Source: Cryobacterium levicorallinum
GTDB taxonomy: Bacteria > Actinomycetota > Actinomycetes > Actinomycetales > Microbacteriaceae
DNA length: 64,000 nt
NCBI RefSeq assembly: GCF_004402405.1
Contig: NZ_SOFE01000014.1
Span: 1 to 64,000 of the forward strand
Reading direction: 5' to 3'
Position 1 is the first letter of the stretch; each line of letters begins with the position of its first letter. The position numbers and the translations under genes are program-made. The notes under the pieces were generated by a model. That model was not told the origin of the DNA, searched no databases, and was given only the letters and a program-made list of their open reading frames with translations. Below are positions 7,024-15,670 of the stretch, in pieces.

Positions 7024-9210
7024 CTAGATGTTGGCGAGTTCGCGTACAGCCGCGTCACCGGGGGTGGCGGAGGTGTAGCTCGCGTCAATCTCGGCACGGT
7101 CGAGCAGCTCGTCCATGCGGCGCTTGCGCTGCTTGGGGATGAGCGTCACGACGGTTCCGGTCTTGCCCGCGCGGCCGGTCCGGCCGGCACGGTGCAGGTA
7201 CGTCTTGTACTCGTCGGGGGCGTCGGCCTGGATGACCAGGTCGATGTCGTCAACGTGGATTCCGCGAGCAGCGACATCCGTTGCTACGAGCACGTTGACC
7301 CGGCCACTCGTGAGCATCTGCAGGTTACGGGTACGACGGGCCTGGTTGAGGTCACCGTGCAGGCTGGTGGCCTTGACTCCGGCGTCTTCGAGCTGGTCGG
7401 CGAGCTGCTCAGCGTAGGCCCGGGTGCGGCTAAAGATGAGCGTCTTGCCCTCACGGTTGACGAGCTCTTCGATGATGCGGCTCTTGTCGCGGTGTTCGAT
7501 GACGAGCACGCGGTGGTCGATCGTGGAGGACGCCTGGTCTTCGCCGGCAACCTCGTGCACGGCCGGGTTGGTCAGGAATTCCTTGACCAGCGAGGCAACA
7601 CCCTTGTCGAGGGTGGCGGAGAAGAGCAACTTCTGGCCGCCGGTCTTGGTCTGACGCAGGATGCGCTGCACGGGCTCGAGGAATCCGAGGTCACACATGT
7701 AGTCGGCCTCGTCGAGCACGGTGATAACGACTTCGCTCAGGTCAAGGCGACCCTGGTCGATGAGGTCTTCGATGCGTCCGGCGGTGCCAACGATGATGTC
7801 GACGCCGCGCTGGAGGGCGCTCACCTGACGGTACTGCGGAACTCCGCCGTAGATCTGGGTGGTGAAGAGGCCGACGCTGCGGGCGATGGGCTGCACGGTG
7901 CGGTCAATCTGCAGCGCGAGCTCACGGGTCGGGGCCAGGATGAGCGCGCGCGGCTTACGTGCGTGCTTGCGGTCCTTGGCGCCGTTGTTCTCCATGAGCT
8001 TTTCAACCAAGGGAGCAGCGAAGGCGATGGTCTTGCCGGATCCGGTCTTACCACGGCCGAGCACATCGCGACCGGCGAGAACGTCGGGGATGGTCGCGGC
8101 CTGGATCGGGAACGGGGCCGGAGCGCCGAGGGTGGCGAGCTCGCGAACGATGTTCTCGCCGAGGCCGAGGTCGCCGAAGGTTACGCCGACAACGTCGGAC
8201 GCGGTCGTTGCAATGGCTTCGAGACGCTCGAGGACGACGTCTTCGCCACCGGCGAAGGTGGGCTTGACCCCCTCTTCGCTGCGCTTCGGGTAGAACTTGC
8301 TGTCGCCGTCGCTGGGACGGTCGTTGCCGAAGTCGCGACGGGGCGGGCGGTCATCGTTGGAGCGGCGCGGGGCGCGGTCTTCGAAGCTGCGCGGGGCGCG
8401 GTCTCCATACGAGGGGCGCTCGGTACGAGCCGGACGGTCATTGTTGTAGGCCGGACGATCGGTTCGCGGAGCACGGTCACCATAGGACGGACGCTCGGTA
8501 CGGGGAGCGCTGTTGCGGTCACCATAGGAGGGACGTTCGGTACGAGCCGGACGGTCGTTGTTGTAAGCCGGACGATCGGTTCGCGGAGCACGGTCACCAT
8601 AGGACGGGCGGTCGTTGTTGTAGGCCGGACGCTCGGTACGCGGAGCACGGTCACCGTAGGAGGGACGGTCGTTGTTGTAGGCCGGACGCTCGGTGCGCGG
8701 AGCACGGTCACCGTAGGACGGTCGGTCGTTGTTGTAGGCCGGACGCTCGGTACGCGGAGCACGGTCACCATAGGACGGACGCTCCGTACGGGGAGCGCTG
8801 TTGCGGTCACCATACGACGGACGGTCGTTGTTGTAGGCCGGACGGTCGGTACGCGGAGGACGGTCACCATAGGAGGGACGCTCGGTGCGAGCCGGACGGT
8901 CGTTATTGTAGGTCGGGCGCTCGTTGCGCTCGGTGTTGGTGCGGCCGCCGTTTTCGGGGCGAACGGAACGCGAGCCGTAGGCCGGACGTTCGCTCGAGGG
9001 ACGCTCGTTCGAGCGCGCGGCACGCTCGTCTGCATTCCAGCGCTGCTTCTTGGGGGCACCCTCGTCAGCGCGGTATCCGCGGTGTCCGGGGCTCTTGCTT
9101 CCCGCGTTGTTGGAACCGCCGTGGCCCGATCCGCCCTTGGAGGCGTACTTGGGATCGAAGTTCTTACCGCCACGACCGACGGTGGAGTTGTGCGAATTGC
9201 CTTGAGGCAT
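7024..9210 (-). CDS. DEAD-box ATP-dependent RNA helicase with long repeat N-terminus
   Basis: 728 residues, much longer than a minimal DEAD-box protein. The first 330 or so residues are a disordered tail of repeats such as RPAYNNDRPSYGDR and APRTE, rich in Arg, Tyr, Asn, Asp and Pro. The core follows: GRGKTGSGKT (motif I), PTRELALQ (Ia), GTAGRI (Ib, where PGR is usual), VLDEADYM (II), SATL (III) and HRAGRTGRAGKTGT (VI). It probably remodels RNA, as in ribosome assembly or cold adaptation, and the tail resembles sequences that drive condensates (inference). The ribosome site before the ATG is weak, and about 260 bases of 5-prime sequence separate it from the divergent gene. Confidence 0.92.
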   Translation of the reverse strand: MPQGNSHNSTVGRGGKNFDPKYASKGGSGHGGSNNAGSKSPGHRGYRADEGAPKKQRWNADERAARSNERPSSERPAYGSRSVRPENGGRTNTERNERPTYNNDRPARTERPSYGDRPPRTDRPAYNNDRPSYGDRNSAPRTERPSYGDRAPRTERPAYNNDRPSYGDRAPRTERPAYNNDRPSYGDRAPRTERPAYNNDRPSYGDRAPRTDRPAYNNDRPARTERPSYGDRNSAPRTERPSYGDRAPRTDRPAYNNDRPARTERPSYGDRAPRSFEDRAPRRSNDDRPPRRDFGNDRPSDGDSKFYPKRSEEGVKPTFAGGEDVVLERLEAIATTASDVVGVTFGDLGLGENIVRELATLGAPAPFPIQAATIPDVLAGRDVLGRGKTGSGKTIAFAAPLVEKLMENNGAKDRKHARKPRALILAPTRELALQIDRTVQPIARSVGLFTTQIYGGVPQYRQVSALQRGVDIIVGTAGRIEDLIDQGRLDLSEVVITVLDEADYMCDLGFLEPVQRILRQTKTGGQKLLFSATLDKGVASLVKEFLTNPAVHEVAGEDQASSTIDHRVLVIEHRDKSRIIEELVNREGKTLIFSRTRAYAEQLADQLEDAGVKATSLHGDLNQARRTRNLQMLTSGRVNVLVATDVAARGIHVDDIDLVIQADAPDEYKTYLHRAGRTGRAGKTGTVVTLIPKQRKRRMDELLDRAEIDASYTSATPGDAAVRELANI
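8398..8930 (-). repeat. Tandem coding repeat of the helicase tail
   Basis: Degenerate tandem DNA encoding alternating RPAYNNDR, RPSYGDR, APRTE and NSAPRTE blocks. The longest regular run is a 19-residue unit (57 bp) repeated about three times around 8580-8790. Such arrays change length by slippage or recombination, so copy number may vary between strains. Confidence 0.85.
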
Positions 9211-9470
9211 AAAGATATCTCTGGGTTGTGTTCAGTACATGGCAGAACAACATCGCACACGCGACGTAACTGAGAACCCGAGCAATCTGTGGTCGGGGCC
9301 GTTCACATACAGTGATTTTTCACCAGCGGATTACTGGGAAACCGGCCCAACTTGACTTACAAACCCATCCGCGCACAGCGCGGTGTCAAGAGCCGACCTA
9401 TTGACATTACCCTATGCCTCCTGAAAAGTCACGCAGATAGGTATACATTGCCTCGCTCTATTCTGAGGAC
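9211..9470. other. Divergent intergenic region, helicase and acetyltransferase
   Basis: 260 bases between two divergent starts and A/T-rich for this genome. A TATACA hexamer at 9442-9447 could be a -10 for the plus-strand gene. No clear structured RNA is visible, but the length would suit a regulated 5-prime leader for the helicase. Confidence 0.4.
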
Positions 9471-9932
9471 ATGACCATTTCGATCAGTATCGAGCCGCCG
9501 CGGCAGGCCGACGTTGAGGCACTGTTGACCGCCGGCACCGTCTTCGCGCACTCCCTCTACCCGGAGGAGAGCAGCTTTCTGCTCAGCACCGACCAGCTCG
9601 AACGCCCGGGCGTTGCCGTCTACGTGGCCAGGAACGAAGACGGCGCAGCCTGCGGCATGGCCGCCCTGGTTCCACTCGGCGCCGAGCTGACTGCCGAGCT
9701 GAAGCGACTGTTCGTTTACGACGAAGTTCGGGGGCGCGGCATAGCCGGCCGCCTGCTCGACCGCATCGAAGCGGATGCCGCTGGCCGCGGTATCCGCTCT
9801 CTCGCATTGGAAACCGGCCCACTGCAACACGCGGCTATGGCGCTGTACCGCGGTCGCGGCTACGAACAGATCGACTTGTTCGGCCAGTACGTCGGCGAAG
9901 AGTTCAGCGTCTGCTTCGCCAAGAGCCTGTAA
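9471..9932 (+). CDS. GNAT family N-acetyltransferase
   Basis: 153 residues with the acetyl-CoA-binding core LKRLFVYDEVRGRGIAGRLLDRIE (Q/RxxGxG/A as RGRGIAG) near residues 82-106 and the C-terminal ALYRGRGYEQID. Substrate unknown. The ATG is preceded by TGAGGAC, a usable but close ribosome site. It converges on the COG0523 gene, one base apart. Confidence 0.85.
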   Translation: MTISISIEPPRQADVEALLTAGTVFAHSLYPEESSFLLSTDQLERPGVAVYVARNEDGAACGMAALVPLGAELTAELKRLFVYDEVRGRGIAGRLLDRIEADAAGRGIRSLALETGPLQHAAMALYRGRGYEQIDLFGQYVGEEFSVCFAKSL

Positions 9933-9933
9933 C

Positions 9934-11031
9934 TCAGGCGGCGCTTTCGAGCGCCCAGGCGGGGAACGGGTCGGCCAGGGTGTTCCAGAACATGGGTCCG
10001 GCGAGAAATTCAGCGTCGGTGAGCAGGCAGGCATCGAGGTTGGCGCTGAGTAGACGGGCGTTGAGGTCACGTCCGAAGAAGGCGATCTCCTGGCCTAGCG
10101 GTGAATCCGGGTCATGGCTCTGCATGCCGGTCGGTTCGAAGGTGATCGTGGGGCCGGCACTGCTCCACGAGCCGACCGTCGACGGCCGAGTGGCGAGGCG
10201 AAACAGGCCACGGGAACGCAGGATCTCACCCGACTCCTCGGCGCGGTCACGAAAGAATTCGGCCAGGCGCAGCGGATGGAACGGGCGCACGTCACGGTAG
10301 ACGACACAGATCAGCCCCTGCGGACTGCGTGAGAGCAGGGCGTCACCGTTGAGCTGGCGTACCCAGCCGGGACTGCATTGCAGCCAGGCGAACATGTCCC
10401 GGCGTGGCACCGGCCAACCCTCGGCACTGCCGCGGCCGTGTTCGGCAAACACGACGTGACTGGCCGGGTTGAGCAGGCGCACGAAGTCCCGAATATCGGC
10501 AGCGTCGCGGGCGTGCACGAGGTCGGTCTTATTGATCACGACGATGCTGGCCCACTCGACCTGCTCGATCAATATGTCGCCGACGGTGCGGTCGGGATCG
10601 TCGTGGGTATCGGAGAAGTTGACGTCGTGTTCTTCCGGGACCGGCGCGGGGGCTTCGCTGCGCAGGTCGGCCCAGAATCGCTCGGCATCGAGCACGGTGA
10701 TGAGGTCACCGAGCCGCACCGCATGCCCATTCGCCAGCCGCTCCGGCGAGTCGCCGGTCTCAACGAGGGAACTGGCAATTTCCAGCGGGCCCACCGCGGT
10801 TGGCGCTTCGACGAAGACATCAATGGCGCACGCCTCCCCCCGGCCGACCGGCACCGCGTCGGCAACCTCGGTGAGCACCGTGCGCAGGGCATCGGACACG
10901 GAGGTGGCCAGGGCGAATGGCTGCCGCCCGAGGGTCAGGGCCACCGAGGATTTACCGGCGCCGGCCAGGCCGCTCACCACATTCACCCGAAGATACGTTT
11001 CTATCTGCATGCCTGTTAGTCTAATTGACAT
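9934..11031 (-). CDS. CobW / COG0523 family GTPase, likely zinc-starvation protein
   Basis: 365 residues (358 if the ATG at 11008-11010 is used). P-loop GLAGAGKSS near residue 21, NKTD in IVVINKTDLV near residue 175 and a C-terminal CobW domain (FHPLRLAEFF, GLFRLATRP). The family moves metals to client proteins or acts in the zinc-starvation response. It is divergent from the cysteine-free L36 gene with only 28 bases between them and a palindrome in the gap. The CxCC metal motif usual after the P-loop is absent; the protein has four isolated cysteines. In mycobacteria a COG0523 protein, Mrf, sits with alternative ribosomal proteins and acts in ribosome hibernation; a similar role is possible but unproven. 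Confidence 0.8.
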   Translation of the reverse strand: MSIRLTGMQIETYLRVNVVSGLAGAGKSSVALTLGRQPFALATSVSDALRTVLTEVADAVPVGRGEACAIDVFVEAPTAVGPLEIASSLVETGDSPERLANGHAVRLGDLITVLDAERFWADLRSEAPAPVPEEHDVNFSDTHDDPDRTVGDILIEQVEWASIVVINKTDLVHARDAADIRDFVRLLNPASHVVFAEHGRGSAEGWPVPRRDMFAWLQCSPGWVRQLNGDALLSRSPQGLICVVYRDVRPFHPLRLAEFFRDRAEESGEILRSRGLFRLATRPSTVGSWSSAGPTITFEPTGMQSHDPDSPLGQEIAFFGRDLNARLLSANLDACLLTDAEFLAGPMFWNTLADPFPAWALESAA

Positions 11032-11042
11032 TCGTTCTCAAT
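11024..11042. promoter_or_regulatory. Candidate Zur operator between COG0523 GTPase and rpmJ2
   Basis: ATTGACATTCGTTCTCAAT is an imperfect inverted repeat with ATTGA and TCAAT arms. It covers the upstream start codon of the GTPase and lies 18 bases before the L36 start. The gene pair is Zur-controlled in other actinobacteria, so this is the natural place for the site. The match to a Zur box is only partial. Confidence 0.45.
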
Positions 11043-11059
11043 AAGCAATGGAGAAATAA

Positions 11060-11182
11060 ATGAAGGTACGCAATTCCCTCAAGGCGCTCAAGAAGGTTCC
11101 GGGATCGCAAATCGTGCGGCGCCGCGGTCGCACCTTTGTGATCAACAAGCTCAACCCCCGCGCGAAGGCCCGCCAGGGCTAG
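11060..11182 (+). CDS. rpmJ2: 50S ribosomal protein L36, cysteine-free (zinc-independent) paralogue
   Basis: 40 residues, [15 protein letters not shown] then [20 protein letters not shown]. It is the C-minus form: the four zinc ligands of ordinary L36 are missing, so it can replace the zinc-binding protein when zinc is scarce and free the metal. The ATG at 11060 follows GGAG. A long hairpin downstream (ACTCGTT / AACGAGT, 11219-11250) may end the transcript. Confidence 0.93.
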   Translation: MKVRNSLKALKKVPGSQIVRRRGRTFVINKLNPRAKARQG

Positions 11183-11308
11183 CCCGTCGCAGCCCCTGCA
11201 GGCGGAACCGGGCTCGTGGCACTCGTTGTAGACCGAGGCACCAAATGGAACGAGTGTCCGCATCTCTAAAAAGTGCCGCGAGGCTCGGCGTGAGGCGCGG
11301 CGCGGGCG

Positions 11309-12082
11309 TTAGCGCGGGCGGCCACCGATGCGGCGGGACAGCTCGGCGGCCGTCGCCGCCACGGTTGCAGCGAGCGCCGGCCAGTAGTCGTCCGGGATGC
11401 GGTCGTGCGCAAAGGTCACCGCGATCGCGGCAGCGGGCCACCCCGCATGATCGCGTACGGCGAGCGCGACCGAGGCGATGCCCGGCGTGATTTCGCCATT
11501 TTCGGTGGCGTAGGTATCGGTTCGCACTCGATCGAGTACCGCCCGCAACTCAAGCCGGGAGCGCGGGCCCCGGCCGTCGCGCTGCTCGAGCACGGCCTGG
11601 CTGGGGTACAGCGCGCGCAATTGGGCCGCCGGAAGCGCCGCCAGCAGGGCGCGACCGCTCGCCGTGAGGTGCGCTGGCAGCCGCACGCCGACGTCGGAAA
11701 CGAGCGAGGGGCGGTGCGCGGCGCGCTCTTCGACCAGGTAGATCACGTCGCGGCCGTGCAGCACCACGAGGTGCGCACTCTCCCCCAGCCGGTCGACAAG
11801 CTGGGCAATCAACGGGCGACCGAGCCGGGAGAGTGGCTCCTGGCGGCTGAATCCCGTGCTCAGCTCGAAGGCGGCGATGCCGAGTCCGTAGCGGTGTTCC
11901 TCGGGCAGGTGCACGACGAACCCCTGCCCCACGAGCACATCGAGCAGCTGGTAGACGGTCGAGCGCGGCAAGCCAAGAGCGCTGGCCACGGCGGCCGCCG
12001 GTGTCGGTCCGCGCTGCGCAGCGAGGTGAGTCAGCACGCGCAGCGTGCTTTCGGCGGCCGGAACCTTCGATGCGGTCGCCAT
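11309..12082 (-). CDS. IclR family transcriptional regulator, probable hut regulator
   Basis: 257 residues. N-terminal winged helix (ESTLRVLTHLA, then LGLPRSTVYQLLDVLVGQGFV, residues about 9-60) and a C-terminal IclR effector domain with HLTASGRALLAALP and TYATENGEITPGIASVA. It is divergent from hutH, 155 bases apart, suggesting control of histidine use with histidine or urocanate as effector (inference). The ATG at 12080-12082 follows AGAGGAA. A perfect palindrome lies in the gap. Confidence 0.85.
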   Translation of the reverse strand: MATASKVPAAESTLRVLTHLAAQRGPTPAAAVASALGLPRSTVYQLLDVLVGQGFVVHLPEEHRYGLGIAAFELSTGFSRQEPLSRLGRPLIAQLVDRLGESAHLVVLHGRDVIYLVEERAAHRPSLVSDVGVRLPAHLTASGRALLAALPAAQLRALYPSQAVLEQRDGRGPRSRLELRAVLDRVRTDTYATENGEITPGIASVALAVRDHAGWPAAAIAVTFAHDRIPDDYWPALAATVAATAAELSRRIGGRPR

Positions 12083-12165
12083 GGCGTTCCTCTCACGTTC
12101 TCGCCGAGCGGCTGCCACTTCGAGTCGAAGAAAATGCTGCCGCGTTCGTTCAGGGCGATTGCTTT

Positions 12166-12185
12166 GTGTCCGGTATCCCGGACAC
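12166..12185. promoter_or_regulatory. Candidate IclR-type operator before hutH
   Basis: Perfect 8-bp inverted repeat GTGTCCGG-TATC-CCGGACAC in the divergent gap between the IclR gene and hutH, 53 bases before the hutH start. No other perfect palindrome of this size occurs in the gap. Confidence 0.55.
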
Positions 12186-12237
12186 GAAGCAGCATAGCGC
12201 CCTATCGCCTGGGGCCCTGGGGGTGTCGAATCGAACC

Positions 12238-13842
12238 ATGACCCTCACGACCACGCCTCAGACTTCCGCATCCGCGCACGACCAGAGCGGGGCATCCGTA
12301 ATCGCAGCCACCGTTGTCGTCGGAACCGGCGCCCTTTCCTTCGCCGACGTGATCGCCGTCGCGAGGCACAATGCGCGCGTCAGCCTCGATCCGACCAGCC
12401 TCCAGCAAGTGGCAGCGACCCGCACCATCATCGATGCCCTCGCGGCTGACACCGAACCGCACTACGGGATCTCGACCGGTTTCGGCGCCCTCGCGACGAC
12501 GTTCATCACCTCCGACCGGCGCGCGCAGCTGCAGGCGAGCCTGGTGCGCTCGCACGCCGCCGGCAGCGGCCCCGAAGTGGAACGCGAGGTCGTACGCGCC
12601 CTCATGCTGCTGCGGCTTTCGACGCTGATGACCGGGCGAACCGGCGTGCGCCCGGCCACCGCCGAGACCTACGCGGCCGTGCTCAACGCGCAAATAACCC
12701 CGGTCGTGCACGAATACGGCTCGCTCGGCTGCTCCGGCGACCTCGCGCCGCTCGCCCACTGCGCGCTCGTCGTGATGGGCGAGGGGCAGGCGCGCGATGC
12801 CAGCGGCGCCCTGCTCGGCGGCGGTGACGCCCTCGCCACAGCCGGCATCAGGCCGGTCGTGCTCGCCGAAAAAGAAGGCCTCGCCCTGATCAACGGCACC
12901 GACGGCATGCTCGGCATGCTCGTGCTCGCCCTCGACGACCTGGCCCGCCTGCTCGTGACTGCCGACATCGCCGCGGCGATGAGTGTCGAGGCTCTGCTCG
13001 GAACGGATGCTGTCTTCGCGGCGGATCTGCAGCAACTGCGGCCCCAGCTCGGCCAGGCCGACAGCGCCGCCAACCTGCGCCGACTGCTGCAGGGCTCCCC
13101 GCTCGTCGCGAGCCACGCCGGCCCCGAGGATCCCTCGGTGCAAGACGCCTACTCGTTGCGTTGCGCCCCGCAGGTGCACGGCGCCGCACGCGACACCGCC
13201 ACCCACGCCGCCCTCGTGGCCGGCCGCGAGCTGGACAGCGCCATCGACAACCCGGTTGTCACGGTCGACGGCCGAGTTCTGTCGAACGGCAACTTTCACG
13301 GCGCCCCGCTCGGCTACGTGCTCGATTTTCTCGCCATTGCCGCAGCGGATGTCGCGAGCATGAGTGAGCGACGCACCGACCGTCACCTCGATGGGAGCCG
13401 CAGCAAGGGCCTGCCGCGGTTCCTCGCGCACGAGGTAGGCGTGGACTCCGGGCTCATGATCGCCCAATACACAGCGGCCGGGATCGTGTCGGAGCTCAAA
13501 CGGCTGGCGGTGCCGGCATCCGTTGATTCGATTCCCTCGTCGGCGATGCAGGAAGACCACGTCTCGATGGGTTGGCATGCGGCCCGCAAGCTGCGCCGTT
13601 CGCTCGACGGGCTCGGCCGGGTGCTCGCGATCGAGATCATGACAGCGGCGCGCTCGCTCGATCTGCGGGCACCGCTTGAGCCGGGCGCCGCGACCGGAGC
13701 GGTACGCGACCTCGTGCGCACCGTGGCCGCCGGTCCCGGCCACGATCGCTTTCTCTCCCCCGAAATTGAGGGCGTCGTGGCGCTCGTCGCTTCGGGGGCA
13801 GTGCGCGCGGCCGCGGAATGCGAAGCGCCCGAGTTGGTCTAG
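12238..13842 (+). CDS. hutH: Histidine ammonia-lyase
   Basis: 534 residues. Converts histidine to urocanate and ammonia, the first step of histidine breakdown. The motif that forms the MIO prosthetic group reads GSLGCSGDLAPLAH, with Cys-Ser-Gly in place of the commoner Ala-Ser-Gly; actinobacterial enzymes often have Cys there and the Ser and Gly are kept. STGFGALA and NFHGAPLGY are also present. The ATG at 12238 lacks a strong ribosome site and the first 20 residues are Thr/Ser/Ala-rich. No hutU, hutI or hutG is nearby, so the rest of the pathway must lie elsewhere. Confidence 0.95.
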   Translation: MTLTTTPQTSASAHDQSGASVIAATVVVGTGALSFADVIAVARHNARVSLDPTSLQQVAATRTIIDALAADTEPHYGISTGFGALATTFITSDRRAQLQASLVRSHAAGSGPEVEREVVRALMLLRLSTLMTGRTGVRPATAETYAAVLNAQITPVVHEYGSLGCSGDLAPLAHCALVVMGEGQARDASGALLGGGDALATAGIRPVVLAEKEGLALINGTDGMLGMLVLALDDLARLLVTADIAAAMSVEALLGTDAVFAADLQQLRPQLGQADSAANLRRLLQGSPLVASHAGPEDPSVQDAYSLRCAPQVHGAARDTATHAALVAGRELDSAIDNPVVTVDGRVLSNGNFHGAPLGYVLDFLAIAAADVASMSERRTDRHLDGSRSKGLPRFLAHEVGVDSGLMIAQYTAAGIVSELKRLAVPASVDSIPSSAMQEDHVSMGWHAARKLRRSLDGLGRVLAIEIMTAARSLDLRAPLEPGAATGAVRDLVRTVAAGPGHDRFLSPEIEGVVALVASGAVRAAAECEAPELV

Positions 13843-13887
13843 TGCGAACCGCACCTTATAGGCACCTTGGACCGCTCGTTTGACCCG

Positions 13888-13916
13888 TTGTGAGCGTGGG
13901 GCTGGCGTGCCATACT
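13888..13916 (+). promoter_or_regulatory. Candidate sigma-A type promoter of the M23 peptidase gene
   Basis: TTGTGA at 13888-13893 and CATACT at 13911-13916 with a 17-base spacer, each four of six to consensus. The start codon is 60 bases downstream. Confidence 0.4.
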
Positions 13917-13975
13917 GTCGCCACGCCAGCCCGCCCGCCCGCGTTAGTCCATACCCGAATGGATCAGGTTTGCCG

Positions 13976-15613
13976 ATGTTCTTAGCCCCAAGTCACGGTC
14001 CCGCTACGCTTCTCCTGCGAGCACGGCAGCGGGCCGCGACACATCGCAGGCCAGGCGGCCCGCTGGCGATCATTATCGTGACCACGCTGCTCCTCTTCGG
14101 CGCCCCGGTCGCGGCGAGCGCCGGTGAACTTCCAGCCGGTTCGACCGGCACGTCCACGCCGACCGTGAGCGCGAACCCGGAACCGAGCGCTGAAGAGACC
14201 GCTGAACCAACCGCCGAACCAACCAGCAGCCCGACGCCCACGCCGACGGCAGAACCGACCGCGGAGCCCACTCCCGCGCCCACGACCGAAGCGACCCCGG
14301 AACCGACGCCGACGCCGGAACCCACGGCTGAGCCCACCGCCGAACCCACCCCGGAACCGACCGTCGAACCGACCCCGGAACCGAACAACGAACCAGTTCC
14401 CGAGCCGACAGACGGACCGATCCCGCCAGTTGTCGATCTCCCCGATCCACCCAAGGTAGCGCCGACTCCCAGTGACACTGGCATCGAGGCGCAGGCGGCA
14501 GCCCAGGCAGCGGCCGCAGTCGTTCGCGCGACAGCCGCAACCGCCCTCGCCGAGAGTCAGGCGGCCGCCGCGCTGGCGGCCGCGCAGCGCGCATCCGCTC
14601 AACAAGACTCGACACAAAGAGCCGCAGCGTTGGCCCTGGCGCTCACCCGGTCACAGTCAACGGAGGCGGTGCGGGCCACCGCCCAGCGTACGCTCGAGTC
14701 GACGCAGGCGAGTCAGACGCTCGCGCGCGGTCGCTCCGCACTGGTGCACCGGCTCGCCGTGGAGGCCACGCAGCAAGCCGCCGACTCCAAACGAAGCTTT
14801 GCCGTGCTCGCGCGCAAACTGGCGCAGCAGCAATCCGGCGCTGTCGTGACCGAGGTCTTCCTCGGCGGTAATTCCCTCGGCAACGTGCTCGACCAGCTCA
14901 GCACACTCGACCAGCTGGATCATGTCACCGACAATATCGAGACGATTCAGGCCCGCGCCGAGGCCGACGAAGCCCGAGCGCAGCGGCTGAACGAGCAAGA
15001 TACCGAGACCCGTGCTGCCGCGAGCGGCCTATCGGTCGACGCGAGCCGGGCCGCGCTCGACGCTGCCCAAAACGACGTCGAAGCTGCCGGCCTGGCTCTG
15101 GTAAACGCCGCAGCTCAGGCCGCGAGTGCCGCTGCCGGCCTGTCCGGACTGGACCTGCGTCCGATCACTCCAACCGACTACGGCCAGCTGAGCGATCAGG
15201 GCTGGGCAAATCCAGCTAGCGGCCCCACAACGGATGTCTACGGGCCCAGGCCGGTCCGCCCCCTCCCCGGGGTGGGCGCGTTCCACTACGGCACCGATAT
15301 TGGAGCGGGTTGCCTGGCACCGGTCTTCGCGGCCACCTCCGGCATTGTGCGCGCCGCCGGAGCGGTCGGCAGCTACGGCAACTGGATCCTGATCGACCAC
15401 GGCGAAGGAGTGCAGACCGGCTACGCCCATTTGGCCGACGATGAGACCCTGGTCGATGTCGGCGATCGGGTCGGCGCCGGCCAACAGATCGGACGGGTCG
15501 GCAGCACCGGCCTGTCCACCGGCTGCCACACCCACGTCGAGGTTCGGGTTGACGGCGTAAGGATCGACCCCCAGCCGTTCTTCCTCAACCGCGGAATCAT
15601 CCTCGGCGGTTGA
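13976..15613 (+). CDS. Secreted M23 (LytM) family peptidase with Pro/Thr/Glu repeat linker
   Basis: 545 residues. Membrane anchor or signal segment LAIIIVTTLLLFGAPVAASA near residues 30-49; then a linker of PTAEPTPEPT-type repeats to about 155; a long Ala/Gln-rich coiled coil to about 410; and a C-terminal LytM domain with the zinc ligands in FHYGTDIGAGC and HTHVEV. It should cut or help remodel peptidoglycan outside the cell. The coiled coil resembles NlpD/EnvC/RipC-type regulators of cell separation, so it might act on other hydrolases. The ATG at 13976 is preceded by TCAGG. Its product partner is not visible. Confidence 0.88.
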   Translation: MFLAPSHGPATLLLRARQRAATHRRPGGPLAIIIVTTLLLFGAPVAASAGELPAGSTGTSTPTVSANPEPSAEETAEPTAEPTSSPTPTPTAEPTAEPTPAPTTEATPEPTPTPEPTAEPTAEPTPEPTVEPTPEPNNEPVPEPTDGPIPPVVDLPDPPKVAPTPSDTGIEAQAAAQAAAAVVRATAATALAESQAAAALAAAQRASAQQDSTQRAAALALALTRSQSTEAVRATAQRTLESTQASQTLARGRSALVHRLAVEATQQAADSKRSFAVLARKLAQQQSGAVVTEVFLGGNSLGNVLDQLSTLDQLDHVTDNIETIQARAEADEARAQRLNEQDTETRAAASGLSVDASRAALDAAQNDVEAAGLALVNAAAQAASAAAGLSGLDLRPITPTDYGQLSDQGWANPASGPTTDVYGPRPVRPLPGVGAFHYGTDIGAGCLAPVFAATSGIVRAAGAVGSYGNWILIDHGEGVQTGYAHLADDETLVDVGDRVGAGQQIGRVGSTGLSTGCHTHVEVRVDGVRIDPQPFFLNRGIILGG

Positions 15614-15670
15614 GCCACGCAGGGACCGGTGGCCGACGTGGGCACCGAGCGGCATTTAGACTGAATTCTC

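Noticed and set aside
8398..8930. Regularly spaced repeats that could suggest a CRISPR array
   Set aside because: The repeats are in frame within the helicase and encode a protein repeat; there are no unique spacers and no cas genes.
7021..9273. 750-residue plus-strand open frame antisense to the helicase
   Set aside because: It is the complement of the helicase gene; the translation is low-complexity Val/Gly/Arg from the repeat region and has no family features.
12202..13854. 550-residue minus-strand open frame across hutH
   Set aside because: Complement of a clear hutH gene.
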